Positions 23,057 through 36,628 are shown, numbered from the stretch's first letter. The stretch: 64,000 nt of DNA from Acanthaster planci (GCF_001949145.1 NW_019091380.1:1557600-1621599); one strand, 5' to 3'. Notes: a model not told the origin generated them from the sequence alone. Program-made: numbers and translations.

Positions 23057-25374
23057 AAAAATACCCTTGGGTGCACACACATGTACTCATAAGGGGTACA
23101 TGTACTTGGAGATGCAACAAATTAACATAAGCTGGAAAGTAATATACAGTACACGTACACTTGCACTGGTTACCGTCCCGTCCATATGCACTGCCTACAT
23201 GTACCAGTAGACATGTACATGTAGGTAAGAGCACCTCCCTTAACCGGCACCCGGCATGCTCGTATGTATGTATAATCTGTATGCACTCACAATGAACTTA
23301 ATGCAGGGCATGAGCTATTGGGTACAAGCAGTGTTTGTATACGAAAGGCATCTTACGGGCACATCGTGATGTGACTGTACCAATAAGCAGATAACCCTGC
23401 CTCGACTAGTGGATTTCAATGAGCATCTTACATGCCCTCTGTTTATTAGTACCCCAGCGTCCAAACGGCGCAAACGTTCAGATGCAGAAGGTCCCCGCAA
23501 CTGTCCTTGGTCTTAATTGCATAGTGGTACTGGTAGATGCAGATCGGGTGAAGATCAAAAGCTCCAAGCTCACAAGGGGAGAATTGTTGTGTACATGTTG
23601 GTCATTGCAGGCCAAGGCTGTTAAATTGTTTAAGTGCACTTGTCGGGAATGCACCTTCTCTTGCAGAAGTTAATTTATTGACAATTTGTGCTGAACTGCA
23701 TGTAGTTAACTCCATATTGACTTGAAGTCCATAGTGTAAATAACCAAACATCCAATAGATTGAATTGATTGAAGACCCAAACCGCCTTTCTTGTTTTGTT
23801 ATATGTACATATATGTACATTTACTTGGCCTTTGAAAACAAATAAGAATCTAGGAATATAATCAAGACAGTTGTGATGAACTTAATGCATTTTCAAAACA
23901 GCATTGGTAAAAAGAGTGTGCAATTTTACTTCAAATAAACAATGCTCCTTGTCAAAATTGAAATTGATTTGTGTTGCTGGTGTCTGCTAGAGTCAGGTGG
24001 AATATAAAGCCAGATGTCGCAGTGACGTCATTTCATGGGTATTTACTTCTCAATGTCTGTTCGGGCAACGAGAGAGTCCATCTTTGTAAGAGCCATTGAC
24101 CTTCATTTTTTATTTTTTGGCCATTTAGCAATTGGTTACCCAGCCATTCCACCCTTCTGGCCTCCCCTGATCGGCCAACCACACAGTCTGACAATGCAGG
24201 CCATCCATCGACCCTGACTGAAATCAACCTCCTGTGTAGAGCAGGAAAAGGTCTTTTTGTAGTTCTCTTTTTGTGTGTGCATGGCGCTTGTGCTGTGCGT
24301 ACAACACTGACTGTGCCAGCACTGATGTCCCACTGGGCAGCCAGTGTGGCCAAAAAAATTGTGTTGATCTAAGCCTTACTGGGGACAAACTGGCAAATGG
24401 CCTTAGCCGCAGAAAAGTGTGAAAGTGCTGCGAACTTGGGCCAAAACCCCAGGTCTCGGTTAATGACCAAAGAGTGATTTTTGGCACCTGAACGTCAATC
24501 TCTAGAGTGTGCACAGTTTTTAAGGCGTTAGCTGGTGACTTGCTAAAATTTGGCATGTATTTTATATCATTCACTTGGCTTACATGTACATGTATATGCC
24601 CAGCTACGGTGCTGTATTGTGGTAACAGGTGTATATGAAATGAAGATATCCAATGGGAAGGTTTGCTTGTGCTTAGAGTCTAACCATTCAAATGCATGTG
24701 TAAAGAATACCACGCAAGTCTTAGCTGTGGTGCATATATTCATGTATTCCTTGTTCTGGTACACACCGGTATACATGTAGGTCTGTTTAGTGAAAGATTC
24801 ACAGTTTTAATGTCAAAGCATATGTGTGATGTACATTCCAGCATGTGTACACTCTGAAATGAAAGACTTGCCCAAGAATCAACTGTTCATCTGAAATGTT
24901 GGTGAAAATATGCCATGTCCTTATATTTGATTTTCCAAGTCTTGCATGTACATATACAAGGTACAGTGGACTAGTGCATGTACATGGATGGTTTTGTAGA
25001 TGAAAGAAGAGCTGATTATCATAATTTGTCATTTATTTTATTTACGGCTCTTGGAATAATCTTAAATATATGTACATGCACATAGATAAGAAAACTATTC
25101 TATGGACGTTAATTTAAGAGAAGTGGTTTTACTCAGCTCTTTCGGCTTCATAATTTCTTTTTTTTTCTGGATGGTATTTATTATATGTATTTGCCTGAAA
25201 CTTTCAAACATTTTCTCAAGATTTGATCAGGATGGAACCTATCAAGGGGTGTATGATGTGCAAGAGTATGTATCGATTTATAAATCCGCTCCCTGAAGAT
25301 TTCTCTTTGGAGTTGGGGGGATTGCTTTGCTAGTCACAGTAAGTGTGATTTTTCTCTTCCTCGATTATATCCAG

Positions 25375-25530
25375 GTGCTACCTGAAAGGAAGCAGTGCGC
25401 GAGTGCTCAACCCTTACCACCCCGGCTTCACGTCTTTCGCGCCAGCTGTGTCCACCAATGATTCTGAGCTGCAGAGCTTGTCAAGCGACGCCATTTCAGA
25501 CGACACCTTGTCGCTGACGGACTCCAGTGT
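25375..25530 (+). CDS. axin: Axin coding exon 2: conserved acidic/serine region
   Basis: Encodes residues 287-338 plus two bases of codon 339. The acceptor TATATCCAG|GTGCTA joins in phase to give EG|CYLKGSSARVL. The segment NPYHPGFTSFAPAVSTNDSE and SDDTLSLTDSSV matches the vertebrate Axin block that lies between the RGS domain and the GSK3-binding region (FAPAT.ANDSE...TDSSVDG). It is likely a phosphorylated, unstructured linker. The donor is GTAAGT (25531), a near-consensus site. Confidence 0.93.
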
Positions 25531-28500
25531 GTAAGTACAATGTGCTTTGTCAGAAGGGGGTGGGGCAACTTGGAGTCTGCTGGCGCCAGTCAACACATTG
25601 GGCACTCTTCACAAAATTCCCAACTGCCAATATCGCTGTCGTGCGCTGTAAGTAATAGCAGGTCACTGCACTGACACGGTGGCAACACGTCTTCCCTAAA
25701 GGGCCCTTGCAGTAGAGAGATCTTAAGTTCAGAGAGCCTCCTTACTTTCAATTTTGCCATTTCAACTGTCTGTTGTGAGTGACGTCATTTTCCATGGCCT
25801 TTGTTGTTAAATGCAAACTTTCATCATCATGACTGCATTATTGATGAGCATGAAATCGTGGGTAATGAATGCCTCAGTTTCCCTTCTGAGCTTGGAATAA
25901 GTTGCCAGGATAATGTTTTTTTTTCTTTTGCTGCTTTGGATAGCGTGTAAAGAAACAATTTCTTTTCCCGCAAATTGTGTTGATGACCATCGATTGATGA
26001 GCAACCAAATTTGTAGGTCAATTACAAATTTCGAATAGCTAGCACGACCTTACATGTGTGGGTGTACATTGGATATGATGTTGTACCTGCATGTACATGT
26101 AGGTCAGATAGTTTTTATCAGTGAGTATCATGGAAGCTGCTAGGCCTGGTCAAACTATCGGTATTTTTCAAAGTGGTACTTCCCACTTCTGCCACATGTT
26201 TTGCAACATTTGCTTGGCAAGCTCCGTAAGGCGTTGGCCTTACAGTCCTTTGTCATGCCCCCTGTGGTTTTTTTTCTGCTGCCATTTGATCTAATTCGAC
26301 CAACTGAAATATTCTGATCAGTGGAGCATGGACAGGAGAGGCAATGTTTGGCTGGTGCTGTTGGAGCGCTTAGCCACAATCATCTCCATGACAGCCCCTT
26401 TTTTCTGGTTGGCTGCCCACCGGTCAGATAATGCTGCCTTGGAATGTTGGCCCCAGAGAGAGAGAGAGGGGGGGGGGAAGACTGTCTCAGAAGGGTACTT
26501 GTTCCTGTCAGTGGTCCCAATGAAAACCACCACATTGAGGGTGCTTTTAACTTTCTGGTCTGGTGAAAAAGGTGCTGCATAGTCCAGACCAAAAGTTTTG
26601 GGGGAAAAGGGAAAAATGGAAGAAAATCTAGAGAAAAAAAAGAAACAAACCTTGGATTACAAGATGATTTGCTTCCTGTCAGAAAGTTTAATCTGAGATC
26701 TGAGTATCTGATATAGAGTATGGTTGGTCAGATGTCCTTTGTCAACTTTTCGGTATTATACCACTGAATATATGAACCCACATGTACAGGTATCAGCAGC
26801 AAAGCAACGACATGTTTTTCCTCAGAGTTTATTTGTTTGCCAGTAACCTTTCAGAGTTAGGCGGTAACCCAATATTTCAGTTTGTGGAACTGAGCGGCAT
26901 TTTTTTAAATTTGCCAAAATGAAAAAAAATGGACCTGAAGTCTCATAATGTAGAAATTTCGCATGTTTCAGAATCCGTCGAAAGAATGGATAGAACCTGG
27001 GTGGTGATTTGTAATGGATGTTTGGTCATGATTTTAATACAAGGCCTACATTTGCCAGCATTGCGGATTTAATGTGACAATTTTTGACACTCAGAATACT
27101 GTGCATGGCACTGGTGCTGAAGCAACAGAAGGAACACATACATGTAAGCACTTGCTGAAAAGATGCCATATAATGCAGGATGTACGGTACTGTTGCAGCC
27201 GTACAACACAGGTTGTGAGGAACGCTGCAAAGATACTCGTACATGTAGATACTATGTTTATTTAGTAGACTGTTCAGTGCCACCATGGAGGAAGGAGCAC
27301 CTGTGTTCCTTCCTCCATAGTACCACAATATCCACTGTTGCATTTTGTTGCATTTCCCCTGGGCGCCCAGGAAAAACTCTGATGGGATTATAGTTGGAGG
27401 AACTTAAGCCCATGTTGCATGCTGTGCACATGTAGTCACTGGGTGAATGGCTGATTTTAATGGAGCCACAGTCGGCATTGATTTCCACTGTCATTTTCCT
27501 GCTTTCTGCTTGACAGCGGCTGTGTGATCCTGGTGAAGATTCTTCCTGGCTGTTTCGTTTTTCAGATATTACCTGTAGTTGTGCCCTCCTTTTTTACGTG
27601 AACCGCTAAGCACCACAGTGGCCCCGGCAAGTACGGTATAAGCCATTCCCATGACATCGGGCTCATCAGCAAGTCCAATCAGAAAAACCCCTCAGAGGTT
27701 TGAATGAAGACGTCGGAATGGCTTGCCGACTAAAAAAAAAAAAACGGAACCTTAGCCAGTGACCCAGTTATGATCTTATCACCAAATGGAGGTTTCTTTT
27801 ATCCTGGGAAGCATAATGAAATCAGTTGAATGCCCCAGGTAAAAATGCAAATCAATGTCTTCTGGACCGGGCAGCTCATTCACACACAACAGCATGTTCA
27901 GCACAGCCCATGATTACGGACGTAATTCGAAGTGACAATTTTCCTAATCTGCATGAAGAGGTTTTGTTAAGTATTTTAAGAGGTTTCTCCTCACCCATTT
28001 CCTCCATACTTTTGTTAATGTCGACGGTAGAACTGTGCCGGTATTGTGTACGTGTAATTGTCACCTTGTTCGGTGAGCCTCTGAAAGAAATGAAAGTTGG
28101 CCGCCCCGTCAGTGTGACTTGCACTATGCTCCATTGTGCCGGCCTTTTTATCTTGGAATCAAATTTTCATAACCAGCAGTCTCTTTGTTCTGCCGCCATG
28201 CTCCTTTTCGCGTGCCGTCAGCCGAGAAATCTGCCGATAAACGTCTATTTGAACATGCCTCCCTGATCAGATTGTCTAGGGGAGAGGCGGCCCCGATTGA
28301 AGTTTGGGCCTGGCATGTTCAATCCCTCTGACAGGCTGTTTGGACTGCTTCCTGCCTTCCCACTGCCCAGCGCCTTGCGTAGCCTGTCAGCCTCACACTC
28401 AAGATTAAAGCACGGATGTCGGTGCAGGCCTGCTTGTTTTTTTGATCAAGCCCCCAAAGAGGCTCTGCATTTTTGAACTGTAACAGTTGTTGCTCTCTCC

Positions 28501-29488
28501 CGCTCAAGAAATTAACTCCGCGGGTCCCCCCTGGGGAGCAGCGGCAAAAGCAAGCCTGCCAGTTCGGGGGTTTGAGTTGATTTTTGCACGGTAATTCAAT
28601 TTGATAGTGGTGGCAAGTGAAACAGAAAAGCACCATGTGTGACCAGACAACACCATTGGTTCAAGCTGGGAAAAGCGATGGTCCCCACACAGTAGGACCC
28701 TCAGTTGCAGCTCACCTTGCCAATTACCAAATATAACATTGTTATAATTACTGATCACCTGTACATGGAAGTTTGCTTTGGAGCCTTTAAGAGGGATTGG
28801 GAGCAGCTCAGGCTGGACTGGGATGGGAAATTTGAAATAAGATTATCATAAGTTGAGTGTGTACAACAACCTCACAGAAATACATGTACATGTACCATGC
28901 CTTTATTCCAGCGACCTCCAAGAAAGATGCACACACACATGTACCGGGTACATGTGTACCGGTACATTAACATGTTGTTAAGGAAGAAATCTGCAAAAAC
29001 AGCTTTTTATCGCTGGACAGAACATGCAAGCAAACCATCATCACATTCTGTGTTTGCCATACGTACTGTAGGATTTGTTGACAGGGCGCAAATATCTGAA
29101 GCAAGATTACATGTAAGCCCCAGTTTCCGTTTGACTGTGGCTTATTTACAGCTCTTGTCAATGGCTCGTGTAGTCAGCCAACCTGGCATCATCCCCATGC
29201 TCATGCAGTCGCTGTGAGACTTTCCCATTTTGGCTGGTGTACAAGTTGCAGAGCTGTAATGCGCTGAACCTGCACAATTTTTGCCCCTCTGTGTTTATGG
29301 CTGTCTTCCCTCATGCCATTGCCCACACACAAAAAACGCTCCCCACAAGCCACCTTGTCCAACTGAATAGGCATTGCTGTAAAGTCCTAGGTGCTAATCC
29401 CTTCTCAAAGAAAAACCTCTTGAAAGAGCCTGCTCTGTGCATCTCATTTGCATACAGACAGGAGGCCTTAAGAATTGGTTGGAGATCC

Positions 29489-29491
<3 letters not shown>

Positions 29492-29520
<29 letters not shown>
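29492..29520. repeat. (CT)n microsatellite
   Basis: About 14 uninterrupted CT dinucleotides. It produces long serine/leucine or arginine/glutamate reading frames on both strands that are not genes. Confidence 0.95.
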
Positions 29521-29526
<6 letters not shown>

Positions 29527-30080
29527 TGCTTGGGGTCCAGTCGTCACCCCCCCTCCCCATTCTTCTTTTGAAGGGGTGCCTACAGGACACTGGAGCAGGC
29601 CCACAAAAGACCCAGGCAGGATTTGGCATGCCACTTGACTGGGCTCCAATGCTGGCCATAATTGGATTATGGCTATGATTTGTAGTGAAAGATTCTTGAA
29701 CTTGATGGAAAGGGGGGGAGGTGAAATCAGTTTGAAAGGAATCCAGTTCAGTGGGAGCAGGAAAGGGTGAAAGTGAAAAGGGCTTAGATGGCTAATTTCA
29801 GAGTTGGTCTTACAGTGTAGCAGTAGCATACACGCAGTCTGTTGGATGTTGACTTGGAGGGTTTATGACATGTAAAGTAAAGTCAAGATTTTTCTGCTTT
29901 CTGAAAGTCAAATTCTGCTTTCTTCCGTTTTTCTAAATTTTGTATACAAAAACTATATGTGACTGTACATACATGTATGTACATGTAGTGTAGGCCTACA
30001 TTTACCGTACATCTACAGGTATCTTTGGCATAATGATACATGTAGGGTCTACACGCACCATGCCACTGTGATCTTGGACT

Positions 30081-30148
30081 GGTCCCTGTTCCCATTGATT
30101 TATTCATAAGCCATGAGACGTCTAGGCACTATGTAGGGAACAGGGACC
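30081..30148. repeat. 13-bp perfect inverted repeat
   Basis: GGTCCCTGTTCCC (30081-30093) is exactly complementary to GGGAACAGGGACC (30136-30148), with a 42-nt loop. A GATC lies outside both arms. This is a small foldback in intron 2 of unknown role. Confidence 0.55.
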
Positions 30149-31459
30149 TGTGTGATCTCCGCGATGCGGAGCCGTAGGAAAGCAAGACTGCGATATCACA
30201 AAGGAAAAACAGGAGGGGAAACGCTACCAAATGTTACTTTCAAAGTGAGTTAAACAGTGAAAATGAGTTGTCATTCCTAATTTGGGTTCATATTGATTTG
30301 ATTAATTTTGCAGAAACAATCAAAAATATTTATTTTTTTTTATTTACCGGTATTTAACTTTTTACCGAGAATTGCACTTTCCACTTTCTACCCCGAAATA
30401 TGCGATTATTGCGGATTTTCTGCAAAGCCGCAAATTCTGGAGTTAAAAGTGTAGGAAGGGATGCTCACGTTTACTAGTACATACTTGGGACTTCCGAGTC
30501 CTTAAGGCAAACTTTGCAAATGTAAAACCTAACCTACATGAACATGTAGGATAGGGGCCCAAAAGGGTTGTCTTGTCAGACGATGCAGTTATTTCAAGAG
30601 AGTATTGCATTATACACATGTTTGCTGGCATACAGAATGCTTTCCCTGTGTAGCAGGAAATAGAAATTAAGCAAACAAATGAGTCATGGTCACCTAAGAT
30701 CCAGTGTTCAAAAAGAAATTTTGTTTTTATGAAGAAGAGAATGCAATTTCAATGCAGATTTGTGCCTTCCAAGTTGAAGTTGTCACATACATTGTACGTG
30801 TAGCTTGATGGGAAATTTTTTGAGTGATGTTAAGACAGACTGAGGTAAGACCGTCCAGCAGAGTACAAGGTCAGGCTACTTTCCCCTTCCGGGCATAAAT
30901 GCGTCTTCAGCAGCGTATGAAATTGATCGAGTTATATGATTGGCAGAGCTCTGGAAGCCTATTCACCTGCCATCGCCTGCAACCCCGGGGGGCCCTTGGT
31001 GTCATCCGGAAGACTGTCCTGCTCTGTTGAAGTAGAGTCACGGCAGACAACAGGACGAGAAGAAAAAAGAGGAAAGATAATATAATCATGAGAACGGCAT
31101 CAGTCTTGGCTTGCCCGGTGTTATTGGTTTACTGTGATAGCATAATACAGGTCCAGAAGAAACAGAAAATGATTTTTCCCGTGTTGGAAATCTGCTTTAT
31201 GCCTGAAATCACATTTTGTAGTTGTAATCTAGTTAAGGTTTGGTCAAGGTCATGCACAGTTTCATTATTTAAAGAAAAGGCCTTTGTAAATTTGTTGGGT
31301 GGTGTTGTGTCAAACATGTAGGAGTCCTCACAAATGTACATATTTTATGGATTTTTTTTTAATGTTCAAAAGGGCTTGAGTGCCTCAAACTGATCAAATG
31401 GTGCATTTGTTTTTGCAGTGCATCACAGGCACTCAAGAGAGGAATTTCACAGACTTGGT

Positions 31460-31530
31460 TTGGGTGGGGCTCGAACCGAAGGGCCACCTGTTTACTGGTG
31501 TCTGTGTCCCACCCACTCCACCAGGGAGTA
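31460..31530 (-). repeat. tRNA-derived SINE-like head, minus strand
   Basis: On the minus strand an A-box-like TGGTGGAGTGGG (31523-31512) is followed by a B-box GGTTCGAGCCC (31477-31467), with about 46 nt between box starts. This is standard internal pol III promoter spacing. The fold is not that of a normal tRNA, so it is probably a SINE or tRNA pseudogene inserted in intron 2 against the direction of Axin. Confidence 0.45.
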
Positions 31531-32040
31531 CTGCTGAGGTTAGCAGCGGAAGGTACCAAAGTCCATGTCATCTGACACAGTTTTGTGTCAGGGAAGGGGG
31601 ATCGCGCGTTATTTTGCCTTGTCAAAATAGTGAATTTTTCTCAAGTTATTCTGACCTTCTACCAGTCCATTGTATTTTACGAACCCCAAACAACAGATGA
31701 AATTAATAAATGTACCTTAAAAACCAGACCCGCTATTACAGGTTTACAGGCATTCAACAAAATAAGGGGTGCCTTTCAAAAACTAAACCAGAACATTCTT
31801 CTTTGTTGAGGTTTTGTAGCCCAGGAGCGTCTATAGCATGATGTGTAGTATGTTGCATGTACTTGACTTTACCAAGTTTCAGGAGGCAGAGAAACTACTA
31901 TCTAAAATGCACGTGCTGGGAATCTCTTCCCACATGTGGCATCAAGATACGTGTAGCTTCCTTGACACAGCGCTTGCAAAACATGGCCTGCATACATGTA
32001 GGTATGAGAAACACAGGTATACTTTGTAAAATGTAATCAT

Positions 32041-32204
32041 GGGTAGGTATTCACCGCGTTCAGAGGACAAGTTCTTTTTTTTTTTTTTTTAGGGAAATTT
32101 GAACGGAGTTGGGGGGACATTTCCGAGCCCCCGCAACATTTTCCGGTCCCCACAAAATACATGTTAGGCGAAATGTCGAGTGTATGTCCCCACAACTATG
32201 GTGC
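32041..32204 (-). repeat. Dispersed repeat copy B (intron 2), inverted relative to copy A
   Basis: This is the reverse complement of the repeat at 22900-23056, with an extra poly-T run near 32075-32090 and many substitutions. Two opposite copies in one transcript, about 9 kb apart, could pair in the pre-mRNA. Confidence 0.75.
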
Positions 32205-32729
32205 CAGACGTGGAGTACAGTGTATACTGTACATGCAGTGAAATCATATCATGCTAACTCCGCCCCCTTCTCGTCCCTTTTAATGTCAACCCTTACTGTA
32301 CCTCCCTCCCCCATCACCCGCTTCCGTTCTCCCAAGCGGCCAACTTCCTACTCCTCCCCCTTTCTCCTTCACTCTGCAGCATCAAGTCATGTGTAAAACA
32401 GCCAGTAAGAGCCTGCATGTACGGTCTAGTGGGCCAATGAAACCGGGAGACAGGAGAGCAGGTGGTACATGTACATGTATGTATGTGGGCTGGCCGTCTT
32501 CGATTCGTGCACAATAGCCTTAGATGCATGGTAAGCCCCAGTCACTGGGTAAAGAAGCCATTTGGGTTGAATCCACTGCAAGATTATTTCAGATGGAAGG
32601 AAAAAAAAATTGGGGTACCGGTAGCATTTAACGTGAAGCAATTAACGTTTCACCCTTGTAATACCAGTGTACCCCTGGAGACTTTTTACCGGTATGTACC
32701 GGTGATGTACCGGTAGCTTGAATCATAAT

Positions 32730-32850
32730 TGAGTACGTACATGTACATGTACTGTACCTGTAGGTTTTATTGCATGTCCACATGAACATGTACATACATG
32801 TACATGTACCACACTTGGAGCAAAGTACAGGTGTCATGTACATGTACATG
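32730..32850. repeat. Cluster of TACATGTACATGTA palindromic motifs
   Basis: Repeated GTACATGTAC units occur at about 32736-32751, 32787-32809 and 32836-32850, interleaved with unrelated bases. The motif is palindromic and scattered throughout the window in both introns and intergenic DNA. It seems to be a genome-wide compositional feature, not an element specific to this locus. Confidence 0.7.
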
Positions 32851-35686
32851 AACCCACATCTACCAGTAAGCCATGCAGATATACCCTACTGGTCTTAAAA
32901 GTCAACCACACTGTACATTTCCCAATCAATGTGTGCTATGTACATGTACACACATTTAGGTGTGAGATTCCCCTCCGGAAACAGACTTCTTGAATGTGCA
33001 TTCTTTCCAACTAAACCAGTGTAAAATACAGGTACGAGTAATTATACCTAAATACAGTGTACGACGGTACCTACATTCACCTGTACAATGTGAGCTCATT
33101 AAAAGTTGCATGCACTTTAGACAGTGATGAATTGGAGACATACATGTAATGTTCTGTAATGATACACATGTCATATGTTTACTTTGCAACTGGGTCATTC
33201 CGTGAAGTCGGATAACAAAGTGTGACTCGGGAGCTGAAATTTCGAATTCACTTGTGTGTCATTTTTCCCCACTAACTGTGTTTCTCATAACTAGTCATAC
33301 TTTTGCAGTAACTTAGGCAGACAAGGAATTACACAGGTATTAGGGGGCTATGCATCATGCAGCGGGTTGTGGATGTGACATGGAAACCACACAGAGTTTC
33401 AGTGAAGATAAATGAAGATTAATTTGTTATTTTCAAAGCATTGGCAAGTATCCCAACAAAATTAAAACAATAAAGAAGGGAATATACCATCAGAATAAAA
33501 GTCAGGGTAGGTACACATGTACGTGTACTCATTTTGGGAGAATTTTCCAGACTTTTTTGGTGCTGTATACTGCAAAAAATGTTTCCACAAATATGAACAA
33601 AATGGTTCACCATTATACCGGTACCTCTCTATGTATTCTTTTTATGATGTAAATTAACTGGCTAATTATTTGAATAGCCATGTGATTTACTCCAAAGTCT
33701 TCAGACTGTAGGCAAATAACCAGATGTAGCCTAACGTCCTGGGATGACCCATCTGTGAACCCACTCAACAAGCAGACATCGCTGAACGAGCGCATTTTAT
33801 GACATGAATTATTGCCAGACATACACTGGATGCACATATAGTTTAGAACAGATACATTTCAGTATTCTTGCTTGAAACAGATGGACATTGGCGTAATTCT
33901 TAATCTACATGACATTTCGTCTCACATCACCGATTTGCCTGACTCACAAGGAGATACCTTGTACATGCGCCATATGGAATACATGTTGATGTGGTCACGC
34001 GGCAAGTGAAGATCAAGAAAAAGTAACCAAGTAAATTTAGGTGCTGCTCATAGCGTATGTTTACAGTTAAAAAGAAAATCCACACTGATGATTTACAGAA
34101 CAGAAACTAGTCTCATTCTCAGACAGTGTACGGAGTATCTGGCCGTGTAAATTTATGTGCATGTTACAATTGTCAATAATTGATGGGACAACAGAGTGCA
34201 GACATGCATGAGAATTGAGTCGGGATTCAAAAGTGAAGTCAGAACTGGAGGTAAATCCAATAACTACAGGTACGTGTAATAAGATTTCAAGGCAGTTGTT
34301 TTAAATTCCTAAGGTGTATCAAATAACAGAAAATATTTTGAGCAGAATTTTCAGAAAACTATGAAAACTACGTAGGCCCTATTCGTGTGTACATGTATGT
34401 ATAGGGTGTTGTTGAAAAAAGTGATGCTGTGTTCCGTCTGCATCAACAAATCTTAACCGTCACCGCCATGTTTTTTTTTTCTCTTGGAGTCCAAACCCAA
34501 CCTGCTTTTGTTGCAAGGTTTCAGTCTTCATTGGGGGAAAGAATCAGTTGGAAAACCCTGGGTTGCCATGGCAACTAATCCCTCCCAAAGGGGACATGTT
34601 GGTTCACTGACCAACGATGCTTTCTCCCTGAATTAGATACAGTTGTCCGTACCTCTGTATCCAGTGGGTAGAGGTGAATGAAACACTGGGTTGCTCATGC
34701 ACATGTAATACGATAGTGCATGCGCCGGCAGGCTTAGGGTGAGTGCCTTGTCTTAACCCTTAACCTCTGACATGACGGCCTTAGATGATGATGAGCAGGA
34801 GATGTCTTGGGCTCTTTGATGAATTGTCTCAATCACAGATAGCCAAGGATTACACAATGCACGTATTTTGCAGATTCTGGTTTGCATTTATTGTCTGTTT
34901 ATTTGTCCCTGTCGTAGACGATTTTTGGTGGAATTTTTAGAGGATTGGGTATTGCAAAAGCTGCATGTAAGGTGTTGGTTTTGGTGGAAAATATGCAAAT
35001 TTACGTATAGTGGGAAAACTTGGACTGTACAAGTAACACTGTACATCTGCATGTACATGTAGTTCTTGTGATATGCAAGGTTTGGTTTACATGAACAGTC
35101 AAGCTGTACTCACATCTAATGACTCATGTTATGCCATGAATCTGCAGCAGCACGAGGAGTCTTGTCGAGCATCAAATGAATCAGAAAGGAAGGGCGTTCA
35201 CCCCAAGTTCCATGTGCATTTGGGTTTGAATTTATGGGGGGGGGGAAAACCAGGCCACAGTTTATTTCAGGAATTATGGTCTGGTTGAAGGCAGGCAGAC
35301 ACAGTGTGTCTATTTGTACGTTATCATATGTAAGATACACTCATTGGGCCTGTACCGTTGAATGTCTGACTTGGCTTTGTCTATGCACAGTGTGGCTTTC
35401 ATTAAATATGCGCTGATGCACAATTTTCTTGGACATTAAGTTTTGTTCAGGGAGATGATGCTGATCAGCACTTGAAATCTTTTCTTTTGATATACACGTA
35501 CATGAAAAAATGCTTATCATTTCACAGTGTATTTTTATAAAAGTCTTTAATTTGGAGGAAAGACACCTGTTTACTGTTAATTTCAATTGTTAGTTGCAAC
35601 ATTTGACAAGTCTCCTTTGTCTCAAAGTTCATTCAGCGAGAGATAATTTGGTGATTGGAATCTCATTTTTTTTTCTCTTATTGCAG

Positions 35687-35804
35687 TGATGGTGGGCCCA
35701 TGATAGGGAGACATCAAAAACAACAACAGCGACGGAGACAGTACAGGGCGATGAAGACCAACGTCAGGCAGAACGGACGGGTGACGTCATTCCCTCCCTT
35801 CCCT
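35687..35804 (+). CDS. axin: Axin coding exon 3: basic linker
   Basis: Encodes residues 339-378. Joining gives SSV|DGGPMIGRHQ, which matches the invariant SSVDG of Axin. It is followed by a strongly basic and glutamine-rich stretch (KQQQRRRQYRAMK) and NGRV, as in vertebrate Axin just before the GSK3-binding segment. The exon ends in phase 0 at CCCT|GTAAGA. The basic run could contribute to nuclear import; that is inference. Confidence 0.92.
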
Positions 35805-36628
35805 GTAAGATAAGCCGGGCCCACGTTAACCAAGTCTATTCATATGTCACTTTTCTCGTGAGAAAATGTCGTGTCACTCTATACATCGTGTATCAAATTT
35901 GTGCTTTCTAGTAGTTGTCAAGTTCTTCATCAGTGAATTGTGTCATCCGATGAAGGTTTTGTTCCAAAGTAAGATTTGGGCACACAATGTACATGTATTT
36001 GCTATTAGTGCCAAGTAAACCTTTAGACAGGATCGTACTGGTTGTTACATATGGTCCTTAATACATGTAGTACAATATTAAAGGAGTGATTAGATTTGTC
36101 TCTCTGGGAACAATAGATTTTTGTCTGTTTTGACTCTGATGCATGTACAATGGGTATTTGCGTTCTGAAGTGCAGTGAAGCTGTTCTGGCTAGGAACATG
36201 GGAGGACATTTTTTTTACGTAGCAGCAGTTCTGCTTTGATGGGTACTGCTGATGTGCTTTATGCGTGTTTTTCACTCTATGCACTGAGCATGGGGGACCA
36301 GCTTCTGTTTGAATGTGTGCTCATCGCGTTTGCACATGGGGTGTACATGAGCTATTTAGGAAAATTTCCTACCAAACTGTCTTTGTGTGGCCAGTGAGGG
36401 CACACTTCAACTTGGGATGGATTTAGCGTTGATGTGGGCACCCGTGTTGGCCTGCGTAAGCCCTGTGTACATGTACATTCTGGCTTAGTAAAAAAAAAAC
36501 AAAAAGCTTCCAGAATCCTCAATCTGTTGGGTTTCAGTTCAGCTAGTTATATGGATTTGAAAATGCAGTTTTCTAGTCAGTAACTTGGAATGAGGAAAGC
36601 CTTTTTTTTATTTTGGTGGTCTGACAAG
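35805..36628 (+). other. axin: Axin intron 3 (0.8 kb)
   Basis: A phase-0 intron with donor GTAAGA. The acceptor is ambiguous: CTGACAAG (ending 36628) or CACCCAG (ending 36637), nine bases apart and both in frame. The polypyrimidine run at 36600-36614 favours the first, as does the slightly better alignment to vertebrate Axin. Confidence 0.7.

Larger units (their letters stand above)
15808..25374 (+). other. axin: Axin intron 1 (9.6 kb)
   Basis: A phase-2 intron with donor GTAGGT and acceptor TTATATCCAG. No additional exon is needed for a continuous protein. It contains a hairpin with telomere-like arms (17039-17097), a (TG)n tract (20494-20510), one copy of a dispersed repeat (22900-23056), poly-T tracts and many ACATGTAC/TACATGTA motifs, for example at 21224-21265 and 22543-22554. 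Open frames inside it are short and unrelated to any family I know. Confidence 0.8.
25531..35686 (+). other. axin: Axin intron 2 (10.2 kb)
   Basis: A phase-2 intron with donor GTAAGT and acceptor CTCTTATTGCAG. It holds a (CT)n microsatellite (29492-29520), a small hairpin (30081-30148), a minus-strand SINE-like head (31467-31523), the opposite copy of the dispersed repeat (32041-32204) and a dense ACATGTAC cluster (32730-32850). GC-rich stretches near 27600-27720 and 28270-28580 look more constrained than their surroundings and may be enhancers. I saw no coding exon. Confidence 0.75.

Noticed and set aside
27826-28266. 146-codon plus-strand frame in Axin intron 2
   Set aside because: It has no splice sites in phase with Axin and no recognisable product; it is intronic noise or a non-coding conserved element.
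29237-29829. Long frames on both strands
   Set aside because: They run through the (CT)n microsatellite, which is free of stops in all frames; the translation is low complexity.
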